From: Crossaster papposus | Lineage: Eukaryota; Echinodermata; Asteroidea; Velatida; Solasteridae | Assembly (NCBI GenBank): GCA_037893245.1 | Contig: JBAIAA010000515.1 | Location: forward strand, 124,001-188,000 | Length of the DNA: 64,000 nucleotides | Direction: 5' to 3' | In this document: piece after piece, positions 10,895-23,460 of the stretch | Numbering within the stretch: position 1 is the stretch's first letter | Layout: each line of letters begins with the position of its first letter | The notes under the pieces: model-generated | What the model was told of the DNA's origin: nothing | Databases searched by the model: none | Seen by the model: only the letters and a program-made list of their open reading frames with translations | Program-made: the position numbers and the translations under genes

Positions 10895-11753
10895 TATGTA
10901 GTAGTAGGGATATGCCGATTGTAGACCAAATCTTAAATATGTAGTAGTAGGGATATGCCGATTGTAGACCAAATCTTAAATATGTAGTAGTAGGGATATG
11001 CCGATTGTAAACCAAATCTTAAATATGTAGTAGTAGGGATATGCCGATTGTAGACCAAATCTTAAATATGTAGTAGTAGGGATATGCCGATTGTAGACCA
11101 AATCTTAAATATGTAGTAGTAGGGATATGCCGATTGTAGACCAAATCTTAAATATGTAGTAGTAGGGATATGCCGATTGTAGACCAAATCTTAAATATGT
11201 AGTAGTAGGGATATGCCGATTGTAGACCAAATCTTAAATATGTAGTAGTAGGGATATGCCGATTGTAGACCAAATCTTAAATATGTAGTAGTAGGGATAT
11301 GCCGATTGTAGACCAAATCTTAAATATGTAGTAGTAGGGATATGCCGATTGTAGACCAAATCTTAAATATGTAGTAGTAGGGATATGCCGATTGTAGACC
11401 AAATCTTAAATATGTAGTAGTAGGGATATGCCGATTGTAGACCAAATCTTAAATATGTAGTAGTAGGGATATGCCGCTTGTAGACCAAATCCTAAATATG
11501 TAGTAGTAGGGATATGCCGATTGTAGACCAAATCTTAAATATGTAGTAGTAGGGATATGCCGATTGTAGACCAAATCTTAAATATGTAGTAGTAGGGATA
11601 TGCCGATTGTAGACCAAATCTTAAATATGTAGTAGTAGGGATATGCCGATTGTAGACAAATCTTAAATATGTAGTAGTAAGGATATGCCGATTGTAGACC
11701 AAATCTTAAATATGTAGTAGTAGGGATATGCCGATTGTAGACCAAATCTTAAA
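10895..11753 (+). repeat. A-only run, 20 monomers
   Basis: This 859-bp run is a copy of 5180-6038 at offset 5715. The double-variant unit lies near 11473 and the terminal 42-bp unit near 11655. Confidence 0.93.
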
Positions 11754-12061
11754 AAACTCAATTTGATCTGATAACAAAACAAACTCACATTTATTATTAT
11801 GTAAAGGGAAAGAAGTGTGCAGTAGAAATAAACACCTGATGTGGGAACAAGCCCTCGAGTTAAATATGTAGTAGTAGGGATATGCCGATTGTAGACCAAA
11901 TCTTAAATATGTAGTAGTAGGGATATGCCGATTGTAGACCAAATCTTAAAAAACTCAATTTGATCTGATAACAAAACAAACTCACATTTATTATTATGTA
12001 AAGGGACAGAAGTGTGCAGTAGAAATAAACACCTGATGTGGGAACAAGCCCTCGAGTTAAA
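11754..12061 (+). repeat. Cassette pair at 197-bp period
   Basis: Cassettes start at 11754 and 11951, each 5715 bp after 6039 and 6236. The second has the GGGACAGAAG variant. Confidence 0.94.
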
Positions 12062-12963
12062 TATGTAGTAGTAGGGATATGCCGATTGTAGACCAAATCT
12101 TAAATATGTAGTAGTAGGGATATGCCGATTGTAGACCAAATCTTAAATATGTAGTAGTAGGGATATGCCGATTGTAAACCAAATCTTAAATATGTAGTAG
12201 TAGGGATATGCCGATTGTAGACCAAATCTTAAATATGTAGTAGTAGGGATATGCCGATTGTAGACCAAATCTTAAATATGTAGTAGTAGGGATATGCCGA
12301 TTGTAGACCAAATCTTAAATATGTAGTAGTAGGGATATGCCGATTGTAGACCAAATCTTAAATATGTAGTAGTAGGGATATGCCGATTGTAGACCAAATC
12401 TTAAATATGTAGTAGTAGGGATATGCCGATTGTAGACCAAATCTTAAATATGTAGTAGTAGGGATATGCCGATTGTAGACCAAATCTTAAATATGTAGTA
12501 GTAGGGATATGCCGATTGTAGACCAAATCTTAAATATGTAGTAGTAGGGATATGCCGATTGTAGACCAAATCTTAAATATGTAGTAGTAGGGATATGCCG
12601 ATTGTAGACCAAATCTTAAATATGTAGTAGTAGGGATATGCCGATTGTAGACCAAATCTTAAATATGTAGTAGTAGGGATATGCCGCTTGTAGACCAAAT
12701 CCTAAATATGTAGTAGTAGGGATATGCCGATTGTAGACCAAATCTTAAATATGTAGTAGTAGGGATATGCCGATTGTAGACCAAATCTTAAATATGTAGT
12801 AGTAGGGATATGCCGATTGTAGACCAAATCTTAAATATGTAGTAGTAGGGATATGCCGATTGTAGACAAATCTTAAATATGTAGTAGTAAGGATATGCCG
12901 ATTGTAGACCAAATCTTAAATATGTAGTAGTAGGGATATGCCGATTGTAGACCAAATCTTAAA
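12062..12963 (+). repeat. A-only run, 21 monomers
   Basis: The length of 902 bp equals 21 x 43 minus 1. There is one double-variant unit near 12683. The parallel run 6347-7420 has 25 units, so four units have been lost here or gained there. Confidence 0.93.
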
Positions 12964-13468
12964 AAACTCAATTTGATCTGATAACAAAACAAACTCACAT
13001 TTATTATTATGTAAAGGGAAAGAAGTGTGCAGTAGAAATAAACACCTGATGTGGGAACAAGCCCTCGAGTTAAATATGTAGTAGTAGGAATATGCCGATT
13101 GTAGACCAAATCTTAAATATGTAGTAGTAGGGATATGCCGATTGTAGACCAAATCTTAAAAAACTCAATTTGATCTGATAACAAAACAAACTCACATTTA
13201 TTATTATGTAAAGGGAAAGAAGTGTGCAGTAGAAATAAACACCTGATGTGGGAACAAGCCCTCGAGTTAAATATGTAGTAGTAGGGATATGCCGATTGTA
13301 GACCAAATCTTAAATATGTAGTAGTAGGGATATGCCGATTGTAGACCAAATCTTAAAAAACTCAATTTGATCTGATAACAAAACAAACTCACATTTATTA
13401 TTATGTAAAGGGACAGAAGTGTGCAGTAGAAATAAACACCTGATGTGGGAACAAGCCCTCGAGTTAAA
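12964..13468 (+). repeat. Cassette cluster: 3 B+C cassettes at 197-bp period
   Basis: Cassettes start at 12964, 13161 and 13358, each 5543 bp after 7421, 7618 and 7815. The diagnostic TAGGAATATG unit and the terminal GGGACAGAAG variant are both kept. Confidence 0.94.
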
Positions 13469-15231
13469 TATGTAGTAGTAGGGATATGCCGATTGTAGAC
13501 CAAATCTTAAATATGTAGTAGTAGGGATATGCCGATTGTAGACCAAATCTTAAATATGTAGTAGTAGGGATATGCCGATTGTAAACCAAATCTTAAATAT
13601 GTAGTAGTAGGGATATGCCGATTGTAGACCAAATCTTAAATATGTAGTAGTAGGGATATGCCGATTGTAGACCAAATCTTAAATATGTAGTAGTAGGGAT
13701 ATGCCGATTGTAGACCAAATCTTAAATATGTAGTAGTAGGGATATGCCGATTGTAGACCAAATCTTAAATATGTAGTAGTAGGGATATGCCGATTGTAGA
13801 CCAAATCTTAAATATGTAGTAGTAGGGATATGCCGATTGTAGACCAAATCTTAAATATGTAGTAGTAGGGATATGCCGATTGTAGACCAAATCTTAAATA
13901 TGTAGTAGTAGGGATATGCCGATTGTAGACCAAATCTTAAATATGTAGTAGTAGGGATATGCCGATTGTAGACCAAATCTTAAATATGTAGTAGTAGGGA
14001 TATGCCGATTGTAGACCAAATCTTAAATATGTAGTAGTAGGGATATGCCGCTTGTAGACCAAATCCTAAATATGTAGTAGTAGGGATATGCCGATTGTAG
14101 ACCAAATCTTAAATATGTAGTAGTAGGGATATGCCGATTGTAGACCAAATCTTAAATATGTAGTAGTAGGGATATGCCGATTGTAGACCAAATCTTAAAT
14201 ATGTAGTAGTAGGGATATGCCGATTGTAAACCAAATCTTAAATATGTAGTAGTAGGGATATGCCGATTGTAGACCAAATCTTAAATATGTAGTAGTAGGG
14301 ATATGCCGATTGTAGACCAAATCTTAAATATGTAGTAGTAGGGATATGCCGATTGTAGACCAAATCTTAAATATGTAGTAGTAGGGATATGCCGATTGTA
14401 GACCAAATCTTAAATATGTAGTAGTAGGGATATGCCGATTGTAGACCAAATCTTAAATATGTAGTAGTAGGGATATGCCGATTGTAGACCAAATCTTAAA
14501 TATGTAGTAGTAGGGATATGCCGATTGTAGACCAAATCTTAAATATGTAGTAGTAGGGATATGCCGATTGTAGACCAAATCTTAAATATGTAGTAGTAGG
14601 GATATGCCGATTGTAGACCAAATCTTAAATATGTAGTAGTAGGGATATGCCGATTGTAGACCAAATCTTAAATATGTAGTAGTAGGGATATGCCGCTTGT
14701 AGACCAAATCCTAAATATGTAGTAGTAGGGATATGCCGATTGTAGACCAAATCTTAAATATGTAGTAGTAGGGATATGCCGATTGTAGACCAAATCTTAA
14801 ATATGTAGTAGTAGGGATATGCCGATTGTAGACCAAATCTTAAATATGTAGTAGTAGGGATATGCCGATTGTAGACCAAATCTTAAATATGTAGTAGTAG
14901 GGATATGCCGATTGTAGACCAAATCTTAAATATGTAGTAGTAGGGATATTCCGATTGTAGACCAAATCTTAAATATGTAGTAGTAGGGATATGCCAATTG
15001 TAGACCAAATCTTAAATATGTAGTAGTAGGGATATGCCGATTGTAGACCAAATCTTAAATATGTAGTAGTAGGGATATGCCGATTGTAGACCAAATCTTA
15101 AATATGTAGTAGTAGGGATATGCCGATTGTAGACCAAATCTTAAATATGTAGTAGTAGGGATATGCCGATTGTAGACCAAATCTTAAATATGTAGTAGTA
15201 GGGATATGCCGATTGTAGACCAAATCTTAAA
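13469..15231 (+). repeat. A-only run, 41 monomers
   Basis: The length of 1763 bp is exactly 41 x 43. Double-variant units lie near 14047 and 14692, the second being the last in the window. GTAAACC units occur near 13583 and 14228. GATATTCCG and GCCAATTG units near 14945 and 14992 match those near 8972 and 9020 at an offset of 5973. Confidence 0.92.
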
Positions 15232-15950
15232 AAACTAAATTTGATCTGATAACAAAACAAACTCACATTTATTATTATGTAAAGGGAAAGAAGTGTGCAG
15301 TAGAAATAAACACCTGATGTGGGAACAAGCCCTCGAGTTAAATATGTAGTAGTATGGATATGCCGATTGTAGACCAAATCTTAAATATGTAGTAGTAGGG
15401 ATATGCCGATTGTAGAACAAATCTTAAATATGTAGTAGTAGGGATATGCCGATTGTAGACCAAATCTTAAAAAACTCAATTTGATCTGATAACAAAACAA
15501 ACTCACATTTATTATTATGTAAAGGGAAAGAAGTGTGCAGTAAAAATAAACACCTGGTGTGGGAACAAGCCCTCGAGTTAAATATGTAGTAGTAGGGATA
15601 TGCCGATTGTAGACCAAATCTTAAATATGTAGTAGTAGGGATATGCCGATTGTAGACCAAATCTTAAAAAACTCAATTTGATATGATAACAAAACAAACT
15701 CACATTTATTATTATGTAAAGGGAAATAAGTGTGCAGTAGAAATAAACACCTGATGTGGGAACAAGCCCTGGAGTTAAATATGTAGTAGTAGGGATATGC
15801 CGATTGTAGACCAAATCTTAAATATGTAGTATTAGGGATATGCCGATTGTAGACAAATCTTAAATATGTAGTAGTAGGGATATGCCGATTGTAGACCAAA
15901 TCTTAAATATGTAGTAGTAGGGATATGCCGATTGTAGACCAAATCTTAAA

Positions 15951-17109
15951 AAACTCAATTTGATCTGATAACAAAACAAACTCACATTTATTATTATGTA
16001 AAGGGAAAGAAGTGTGCAGTAGAAATAAACACCTGATGTGGGAACAAGCCCTCGAGTTAAATATGTAGTAGTAGGGATATGCCGATTGTAGACCAAATCT
16101 TAAATATGTAGTAGTAGGGATATGCCGATTGTAGACCAAATCTTAAAAAACTCAATTTGATCTGATAACAAAACAAACTCACATTTATTATTATGTAAAG
16201 GGAAAGAAGTGTGCAGTAGAAATAAACACCTGATGTGGGAACAAGCCCTCGAGTTAAATATGTAGTAGTAGGGATATGCCGATTGTAGACCACATCTTAA
16301 ATATGTAGTAGTAGGGATATGCCGATTGTAGACCAAATCTTAAAAAACTCAATTTGATCTGATAACAAAACAAACTCACATTTATTATTATGTAAAGGGA
16401 CAGAAGTGTGCAGTAGAAATAAACACCTGATGTGGGAACAAGCCCTCGAGTTAAATATGTAGTAGTTGGGATATGCCGATTGTAGACCAAATCTTAAATA
16501 TGTAGTAGTAGGGATATGCCGATTGTAGACCAAATCTTAAATATGTAGTAGTAGGGATATGCCAATTGTAGACCAAATCTTAAAAAACTCAATTTGATCT
16601 GATAACAAAACAAACTCACATTTATTATTATGTAAAGGGAAAGAAGTGTGCAGTAGAAATAAACACCTGATGTGGGAACAAGCCCTCGAGTTAAATATGT
16701 AGTAGTAGGGATATGCCGATTGTAGACCAAATCTTAAATATGTAGTAGTAGGGATATGCCGATTGTAGACCAAATCTTAAATATGTAGTAGTAGTAGGGA
16801 TATGCCGATTGTAGACCAAATCTTAAAAAACTCAATTTGATCTGATAACAAAACAAACTCACATTTATTATTATGTAAAGGGACAGAAGTGTGCAGTAGA
16901 AATAAACACCTGATGTGGGAACAAGCCCTCGAGTTAAATATGTAGTAGTAGGGATATGCCGATTGTAGACCAAATCTTAAATATGTAGTATTAGGGATAT
17001 GCCGATTGTAGACAAATCTTAAATATGTAGTAGTAGGGATATGCCGATTGTAGACCAAATCTTAAATATGTAGTAGTAGGGATATGCCGATTGTAGACCA
17101 AATCTTAAA
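15951..17109 (+). repeat. 1159-bp unit, tandemly duplicated into 17110 onwards
   Basis: The cassettes at 15951, 16148, 16345 and 16585 recur at 17110, 17307, 17504 and 17744, each exactly 1159 bp later. The length is five cassettes plus 14 A units, with one 46-bp and one 42-bp unit. The third cassette of each set has the GGGACAGAAG variant. Confidence 0.87.
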
Positions 17110-17503
17110 AAACTCAATTTGATCTGATAACAAAACAAACTCACATTTATTATTATGTAAAGGGAAAGAAGTGTGCAGTAGAAATAAACACCTGATGTGG
17201 GAACAAGCCCTCGAGTTAAATATGTAGTAGTAGGGATATGCCGATTGTAGACCAAATCTTAAATATGTAGTAGTAGGGATATGCCGATTGTAGACCAAAT
17301 CTTAAAAAACTCAATTTGATCTGATAACAAAACAAACTCACATTTATTATTATGTAAAGGGAAAGAAGTGTGCAGTAGAAATAAACACCTGATGTGGGAA
17401 CAAGCCCTCGAGTTAAATATGTAGTAGTAGGGATATGCCGATTGTAGACCAAATCTTAAATATGTAGTAGTAGGGATATGCCGATTGTAGACCAAATCTT
17501 AAA

Positions 17504-18835
17504 AAACTCAATTTGATCTGATAACAAAACAAACTCACATTTATTATTATGTAAAGGGACAGAAGTGTGCAGTAGAAATAAACACCTGATGTGGGAACAA
17601 GCCCTCGAGTTAAATATGTAGTAGTAGGGATATGCCGATTGTAGACCAAATCTTAAATATGTAGTAGTAGGGATATGCCGATTGTAGACCAAATCTTAAA
17701 TATGTAGTAGTAGGGATATGCCGATTGTAGACCAAATCTTAAAAAACTCAATTTGATCTGATAACAAAACAAACTCACATTTATTATTATGTAAAGGGAA
17801 AGAAGTGTGCAGTAGAAATAAACACCTGATGTGGGAACAAGCCCTCGAGTTAAATATGTAGTAGTAGGGATATGCCGATTGTAGACCAAATCTTAAATAT
17901 GTAGTAGTAGGGATATGCCGATTGTAGACCAAATCTTAAATATGTAGTAGTAGTAGGGATATGCCGATTGTAGACCAAATCTTAAAAAAACTCAATTTGA
18001 TCTGATAACAAAACAAACTCACATTTATTATTATGTAAAGGGAAAGAAGTGTGCAGTAGAAATAAACACCTGATGTGGGAACAAGCCCTCGAGTTAAATA
18101 TGTAGTAGTAGGGATATGCCGATTGTAGACCAAATCTTAAATATGTAGTAGTAGGGATATGCCGATTGTAGACCAAATCTTAAATATGTAGTAGTAGGGA
18201 TATGCCGATTGTAGACCAAATCTTAAATATGTAGTAGTAGGGATATGCCGATTGTAGACCAAATCTTAAATATGTAGTAGTAGGGATATGCCGATTGTAG
18301 ACCAAATCTTAAATATGTAGTAGTAGGGATATGCCGATTGTAGACCAAATCTTAAATATGTAGTAGGAGGGATATGCCGATTGTAGACCAAATCTTAAAA
18401 AACTCAATTTGATCTGATAACAAAACAAACTCACATTTATTATTATGTAAAGGGAAAGAAGTGTGCAGTAGAAATAAACACCTGATGTGGGAACAAGCCC
18501 TGGAGTTAAATATGTAGTAGTAGGGATATGCCGATTGTAGACCAAATCTTAAATATGTAGTAGTAGGGATATGCCGATTGTAGACAAATCTTAAATATGT
18601 AGTAGTAGGGATATGCCGATTGTAGACCAAATCTTAAAAAACTCAATTTGATCTGATAACAAAACAAACTCACATTTATTATTATGTAAAGGGAAAGAAG
18701 TGTGCAGTAGAAATAAACACCTGATGTGGGAACAAGCCCTCGAGTTAAATATGTAGTAGTAGGGATATGCCGATTGTAGACCAAATCTTAAATATGTAGT
18801 AGTAGGGATATGCCGATTGTAGACCAAATCTTAAA
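17504..18835 (+). repeat. 1332-bp unit, first copy of a tandem duplication
   Basis: The cassettes at 17504, 17744, 17987 and 18400 recur at 18836, 19076, 19319 and 19732, each exactly 1332 bp later. Private markers repeat at the same offset: a 46-bp A unit (near 17945 and 19277), a 112-bp cassette (17987 and 19319), a TAGTAGGAGGG unit (18361 and 19693) and CTGGAG (18500 and 19832). Confidence 0.92.
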
Positions 18836-19880
18836 AAACTCAATTTGATCTGATAACAAAACAAACTCACATTTATTATTATGTAAAGGGACAGAAGTGT
18901 GCAGTAGAAATAAACACCTGATGTGGGAACAAGCCCTCGAGTTAAATATGTAGTAGTAGGGATATGCCGATTGTAGACCAAATCTTAAATATGTAGTAGT
19001 AGGGATATGCCGATTGTAGACCAAATCTTAAATATGTAGTAGTAGGGATATGCCGATTGTAGACCAAATCTTAAAAAACTCAATTTGATCTGATAACAAA
19101 ACAAACTCACATTTATTATTATGTAAAGGGAAAGAAGTGTGCAGTAGAAATAAACACCTGATGTGGGAACAAGCCCTCGAGTTAAATATGTAGTAGTAGG
19201 GATATGCCGATTGTAGACCAAATCTTAAATATGTAGTAGTAGGGATATGCCGATTGTAGACCAAATCTTAAATATGTAGTAGTAGTAGGGATATGCCGAT
19301 TGTAGACCAAATCTTAAAAAAACTCAATTTGATCTGATAACAAAACAAACTCACATTTATTATTATGTAAAGGGAAAGAAGTGTGCAGTAGAAATAAACA
19401 CCTGATGTGGGAACAAGCCCTCGAGTTAAATATGTAGTAGTAGGGATATGCCGATTGTAGACCAAATCTTAAATATGTAGTAGTAGGGATATGCCGATTG
19501 TAGACCAAATCTTAAATATGTAGTAGTAGGGATATGCCGATTGTAGACCAAATCTTAAATATGTAGTAGTAGGGATATGCCGATTGTAGACCAAATCTTA
19601 AATATGTAGTAGTAGGGATATGCCGATTGTAGACCAAATCTTAAATATGTAGTAGTAGGGATATGCCGATTGTAGACCAAATCTTAAATATGTAGTAGGA
19701 GGGATATGCCGATTGTAGACCAAATCTTAAAAAACTCAATTTGATCTGATAACAAAACAAACTCACATTTATTATTATGTAAAGGGAAAGAAGTGTGCAG
19801 TAGAAATAAACACCTGATGTGGGAACAAGCCCTGGAGTTAAATATGTAGTAGTAGGGATATGCCGATTGTAGACCAAATC
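18836..19880 (+). repeat. Second copy of the 1332-bp unit (about 1 kb preserved)
   Basis: This matches 17504 onwards at an offset of 1332 bp until just after the cassette at 19732. The next cassette (20014) sits 43 bp further on than the pattern predicts from 18639. The right end is placed only approximately. Confidence 0.85.
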
Positions 19881-22521
19881 TTAAATATGTAGTAGTAGGG
19901 ATATGCCGATTGTAGACAAATCTTAAATATGTAGTAGTAGGGATATGCCGATTGTAGACCAAATCTTAAATATGTAGTAGTAGGGATATGCCGATTGTAG
20001 ACCAAATCTTAAAAAACTCAATTTGATCTGATAACAAAACAAACTCACATTTATTATTATGTAAAGGGAAAGAAGTGTGCAGTAAAAATAAACACCTGAC
20101 GTGGGAACAAGCCCTCGAGTTAAATATGTAGTAGTATGGATATGCCGATTGTAGACCAAATCTTAAATATGTAGTAGTAGGGATATGCCGATTGTAGACC
20201 AAATCTTAAATATGTAGTAGTAGGGATATGCCGATTGTAGACCAAATCTTAAAAAACTCAATTTGATCTGATAACAAAACAAACTCACATTTATTATTAT
20301 GTAAAGGGAAAGAAGTGTGCAGTAGAAATAAACACCTGATGTGGGAACAAGCCCTCGAGTTAAATATGTAGTAGTAGGGATATGCCGATTGTAGACCAAA
20401 TCTTAAATATGTAGTAGTAGGGATATGCCGATTGTAGACCAAATCTTAAAAAACTCAATTTGATCTGATAACAAAACAAACTCACATTTATTATTATGTA
20501 AAGGGAAAGAAGTGTGCAGTAGAAATAAACACCTGATGTGGGAACAAGCCCTGGAGTTAAATATGTAGTAGTAGGGATATGCCGATTGTAGACCAAATCT
20601 TAAATATGTAGTAGTAGGGATATGCCGATTGTAGACAAATCTTAAATATGTAGTAGTAGTAGGGATATGCCGATTGTAGACCAAATCTTAAAAAACTCAA
20701 TTTGATCTGATAACAAAACAAACTCACATTTATTATTATGTAAAGGGACAGAAGTGTGCAGTAGAAATAAACACCTGATGTGGGAACAAGCCCTAGAGTT
20801 AAATATGTAGTAGTAGGGATATGCCGATTGTAGACCAAATCTTAAATATGTAGTAGTAGGGATATGCCGATTGTAGACCAAATCTTAAATATGTAGTAGT
20901 AGGGATATGCCGATTGTAGACCAAATCGTAAATATGTAGTAGTAGGGATATGCCGATTGTAGACCAAATCTTAAATATGTAGTAGTAGGGATATGCCGAT
21001 TGTAGACCAAATCTTAAATATGTAGTAGTAGGGATATGCCGATTGTAGACCAAATCTTAAATATGTAGTAGGAGGGATATGCCGATTGTAGACCAAATCT
21101 TAAAAAACTCAATTTGATCTGATAACAAAACAAACTCACATTTATTATTATGTAAAGGGAAAGAAGTGTGCAGTAGAAATAAACACCTGATGTGGGAACA
21201 AGCCCTCGAGTTAAATATGTAGTAGTATGGATATGCCGATTGTAGACCAAATCTTAAATATGTAGTAGTAGGGATATGCCGATTGTAGACCAAATCTTAA
21301 ATATGTAGTAGTAGGGATATGCCGATTGTAGACCAAATCTTAAAAAACTCAATTTGATCTGATAACAAAACAAACTCACATTTATTATTATGTAAAGGGA
21401 AAGAAGTGTGCAGTAGAAATAAACACCTGATGTGGGAACAAGCCCTGGAGTTAAATATGTAGTAGTAGGGATATGCCGATTGTAGACCAAATCTTAAATA
21501 TGTAGTAGTAGGGATATGCCGATTGTAGACAAATCTTAAATATGTAGTAGTAGGGATATGCCGATTGTAGACCAAATCTTAAATATGTAGTAGTAGGTAT
21601 ATGCCGATTGTAGACCAAATCTTAAATATGTAGTAGTAGGGATATGCCGATTGTAGACCAAATCTTAAATATGTAGTAGTAGGGATATGCCGATTGTAGA
21701 CCAAATCTTAAATATGTAGTAGTAGGGATATGCCTATTGTAGACCAAATCTTAAATATGTAGTAGTAGGGATATGCCGATTGTAGACCAAATCTTAAAAA
21801 ACTCAATTTGATCTGATAACAAAACAAACTCACATTTATTATTATGTAAAGGGAAAGAAGTGTGCAGTAGAAATAAACACCTGATGTGGGAACAAGCCCT
21901 CGAGTTAAATATGTAGTAGTATGGATATGCCGATTGTAGACCAAATCTTAAATATGTAGTAGTAGGGATATGCCGATTGTAGACCAAATCTTAAATATGT
22001 AGTAGTAGGGATATGCCGATTGTAGACCAAATCTTTAAAAAACTCAATTTGATCTGATAACAAAACAAACTCACATTTATTATTATGTAAAGGGAAAGAA
22101 GTGTGCAGTAGAAATAAACACCTGATGTGGGAACAAGCCCTCGAGTTAAATATGTAGTAGTAGGGATATGCCGATTGTAGACCAAATCTTAAATATGTAG
22201 TAGTAGGGATATGCCGATTGTAGACCAAATCTTAAAAAACTCAATTTGATCTGATAACAAAACAAACTCACATTTATTATTATGTAAAGGGAAAGAAGTG
22301 TGCAGTAGAAATAAACACCTGATGTGGGAACAAGCCCTGGAGTTAAATATGTAGTAGTAGGGATATGCCGATTGTAGACCAAATCTTAAATATGTAGTAG
22401 TAGGGATATGCCGATTGTAGACAAATCTTAAATATGTAGTAGTAGTAGGGATATGCCGATTGTAGACCAAATCTTAAATATGTAGTAGTAGGGATGTGCC
22501 GATTGTAGACCAAATCTTAAA

Positions 22522-23460
22522 AAACTCAATTTGATCTGATAACAAAACAAACTCACATTTATTATTATGTAAAGGGACAGAAGTGTGCAGTAGAAATAAA
22601 CACCTGATGTGGGAACAAGCCCTCGAGTTAAATATGTAGTAGTAGGGATATGCCGATTGCAGACCAAATCTTAAAAAACTCAATTTGATCTGATAACAAA
22701 ACAAACTCACATTTATTATTATGTAAAGGGACAGAAGTGTGCAGTAGAAATAAACACCTGATGTGGGAACAAGCCCTCGAGTTAAATATGTAGTAGTAGG
22801 GATATGCCGATTGTAGACCAAATCTTAAATATGTAGTAGTAGTAGGGATATACCGATTGTAGACCAAATCTTAAAAAACTCAATTTGATCTGATAACAAA
22901 ACAAACTCACATTTATTATTATGTAAAGGGAAAGAAGTGTGCAGTAGAAATAAACACCTGGTGTGGGAACAAGCCCTCGAGTTAAATATGTAGTAGTAGG
23001 GATATGCCGAGTGTAGACCAAATCTTAAATATGTAGTAGTAGGGATATGCCGATTGTAGACCAAATCTTAAAAAACTCAATTTGATCTGATAACAAAACA
23101 AACTCACATTTATTATTATGTAAAGGGAAAGAAGTGTGCAGTAGAAATAAACACCTGATGTGGGAACAAGCCCTCGAGTTAAATATGTAGTAGTAGGGAT
23201 ATGCCGATTGTAGACCAAATCTTAAATATGTAGTAGTAGGGATATGCCGATTGTAGACCAAATCTTAAAAAACTCAATTTGATCTGATAACAAAACAAAC
23301 TCACATTTATTATTATGTAAAGGGAAAGAAGTGTGCAGTAGAAATAAACACCTGATGTGGGAACAAGCCCTCGAGTTAAATATGTAGTAGTAGGGATATG
23401 CCGATTGTAGACCAAATCTTAAATATGTAGTAGTAGGGATATGCCGATTGTAGACCAAAT
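22522..23460 (+). repeat. Segment duplicated at 28191-29129 (offset 5669 bp)
   Basis: Five consecutive cassettes (22522, 22676, 22876, 23073, 23270) recur at 28191, 28345, 28545, 28742 and 28939 with an identical offset of 5669 bp. Unusual features are kept: a single A unit between the first two cassettes, the GGGACAGAAG variant in the second, a 46-bp A unit before the third, ACCTGGTGTG inside the third, and GCCGAGTG in the A unit after it. Private differences also exist, for example ATTGCAGACC near 22658 and ATACCGATTG near 22851 only in this copy. Confidence 0.9.

Larger units (their letters stand above)
9168..15140 (+). repeat. Higher-order repeat copy, about 5.97 kb
   Basis: This is the next copy of the preceding higher-order repeat, longer by 849 bp (a duplicated cassette triplet) and 258 bp (six A units net). 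It shares private variants with the earlier copy: CACATTCATT/AGATATAAAC in its first cassette, TAGGAATATG after 12964, and the GATATTCCG and GCCAATTG units near its end. Boundaries are a choice of phase. Confidence 0.82.
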
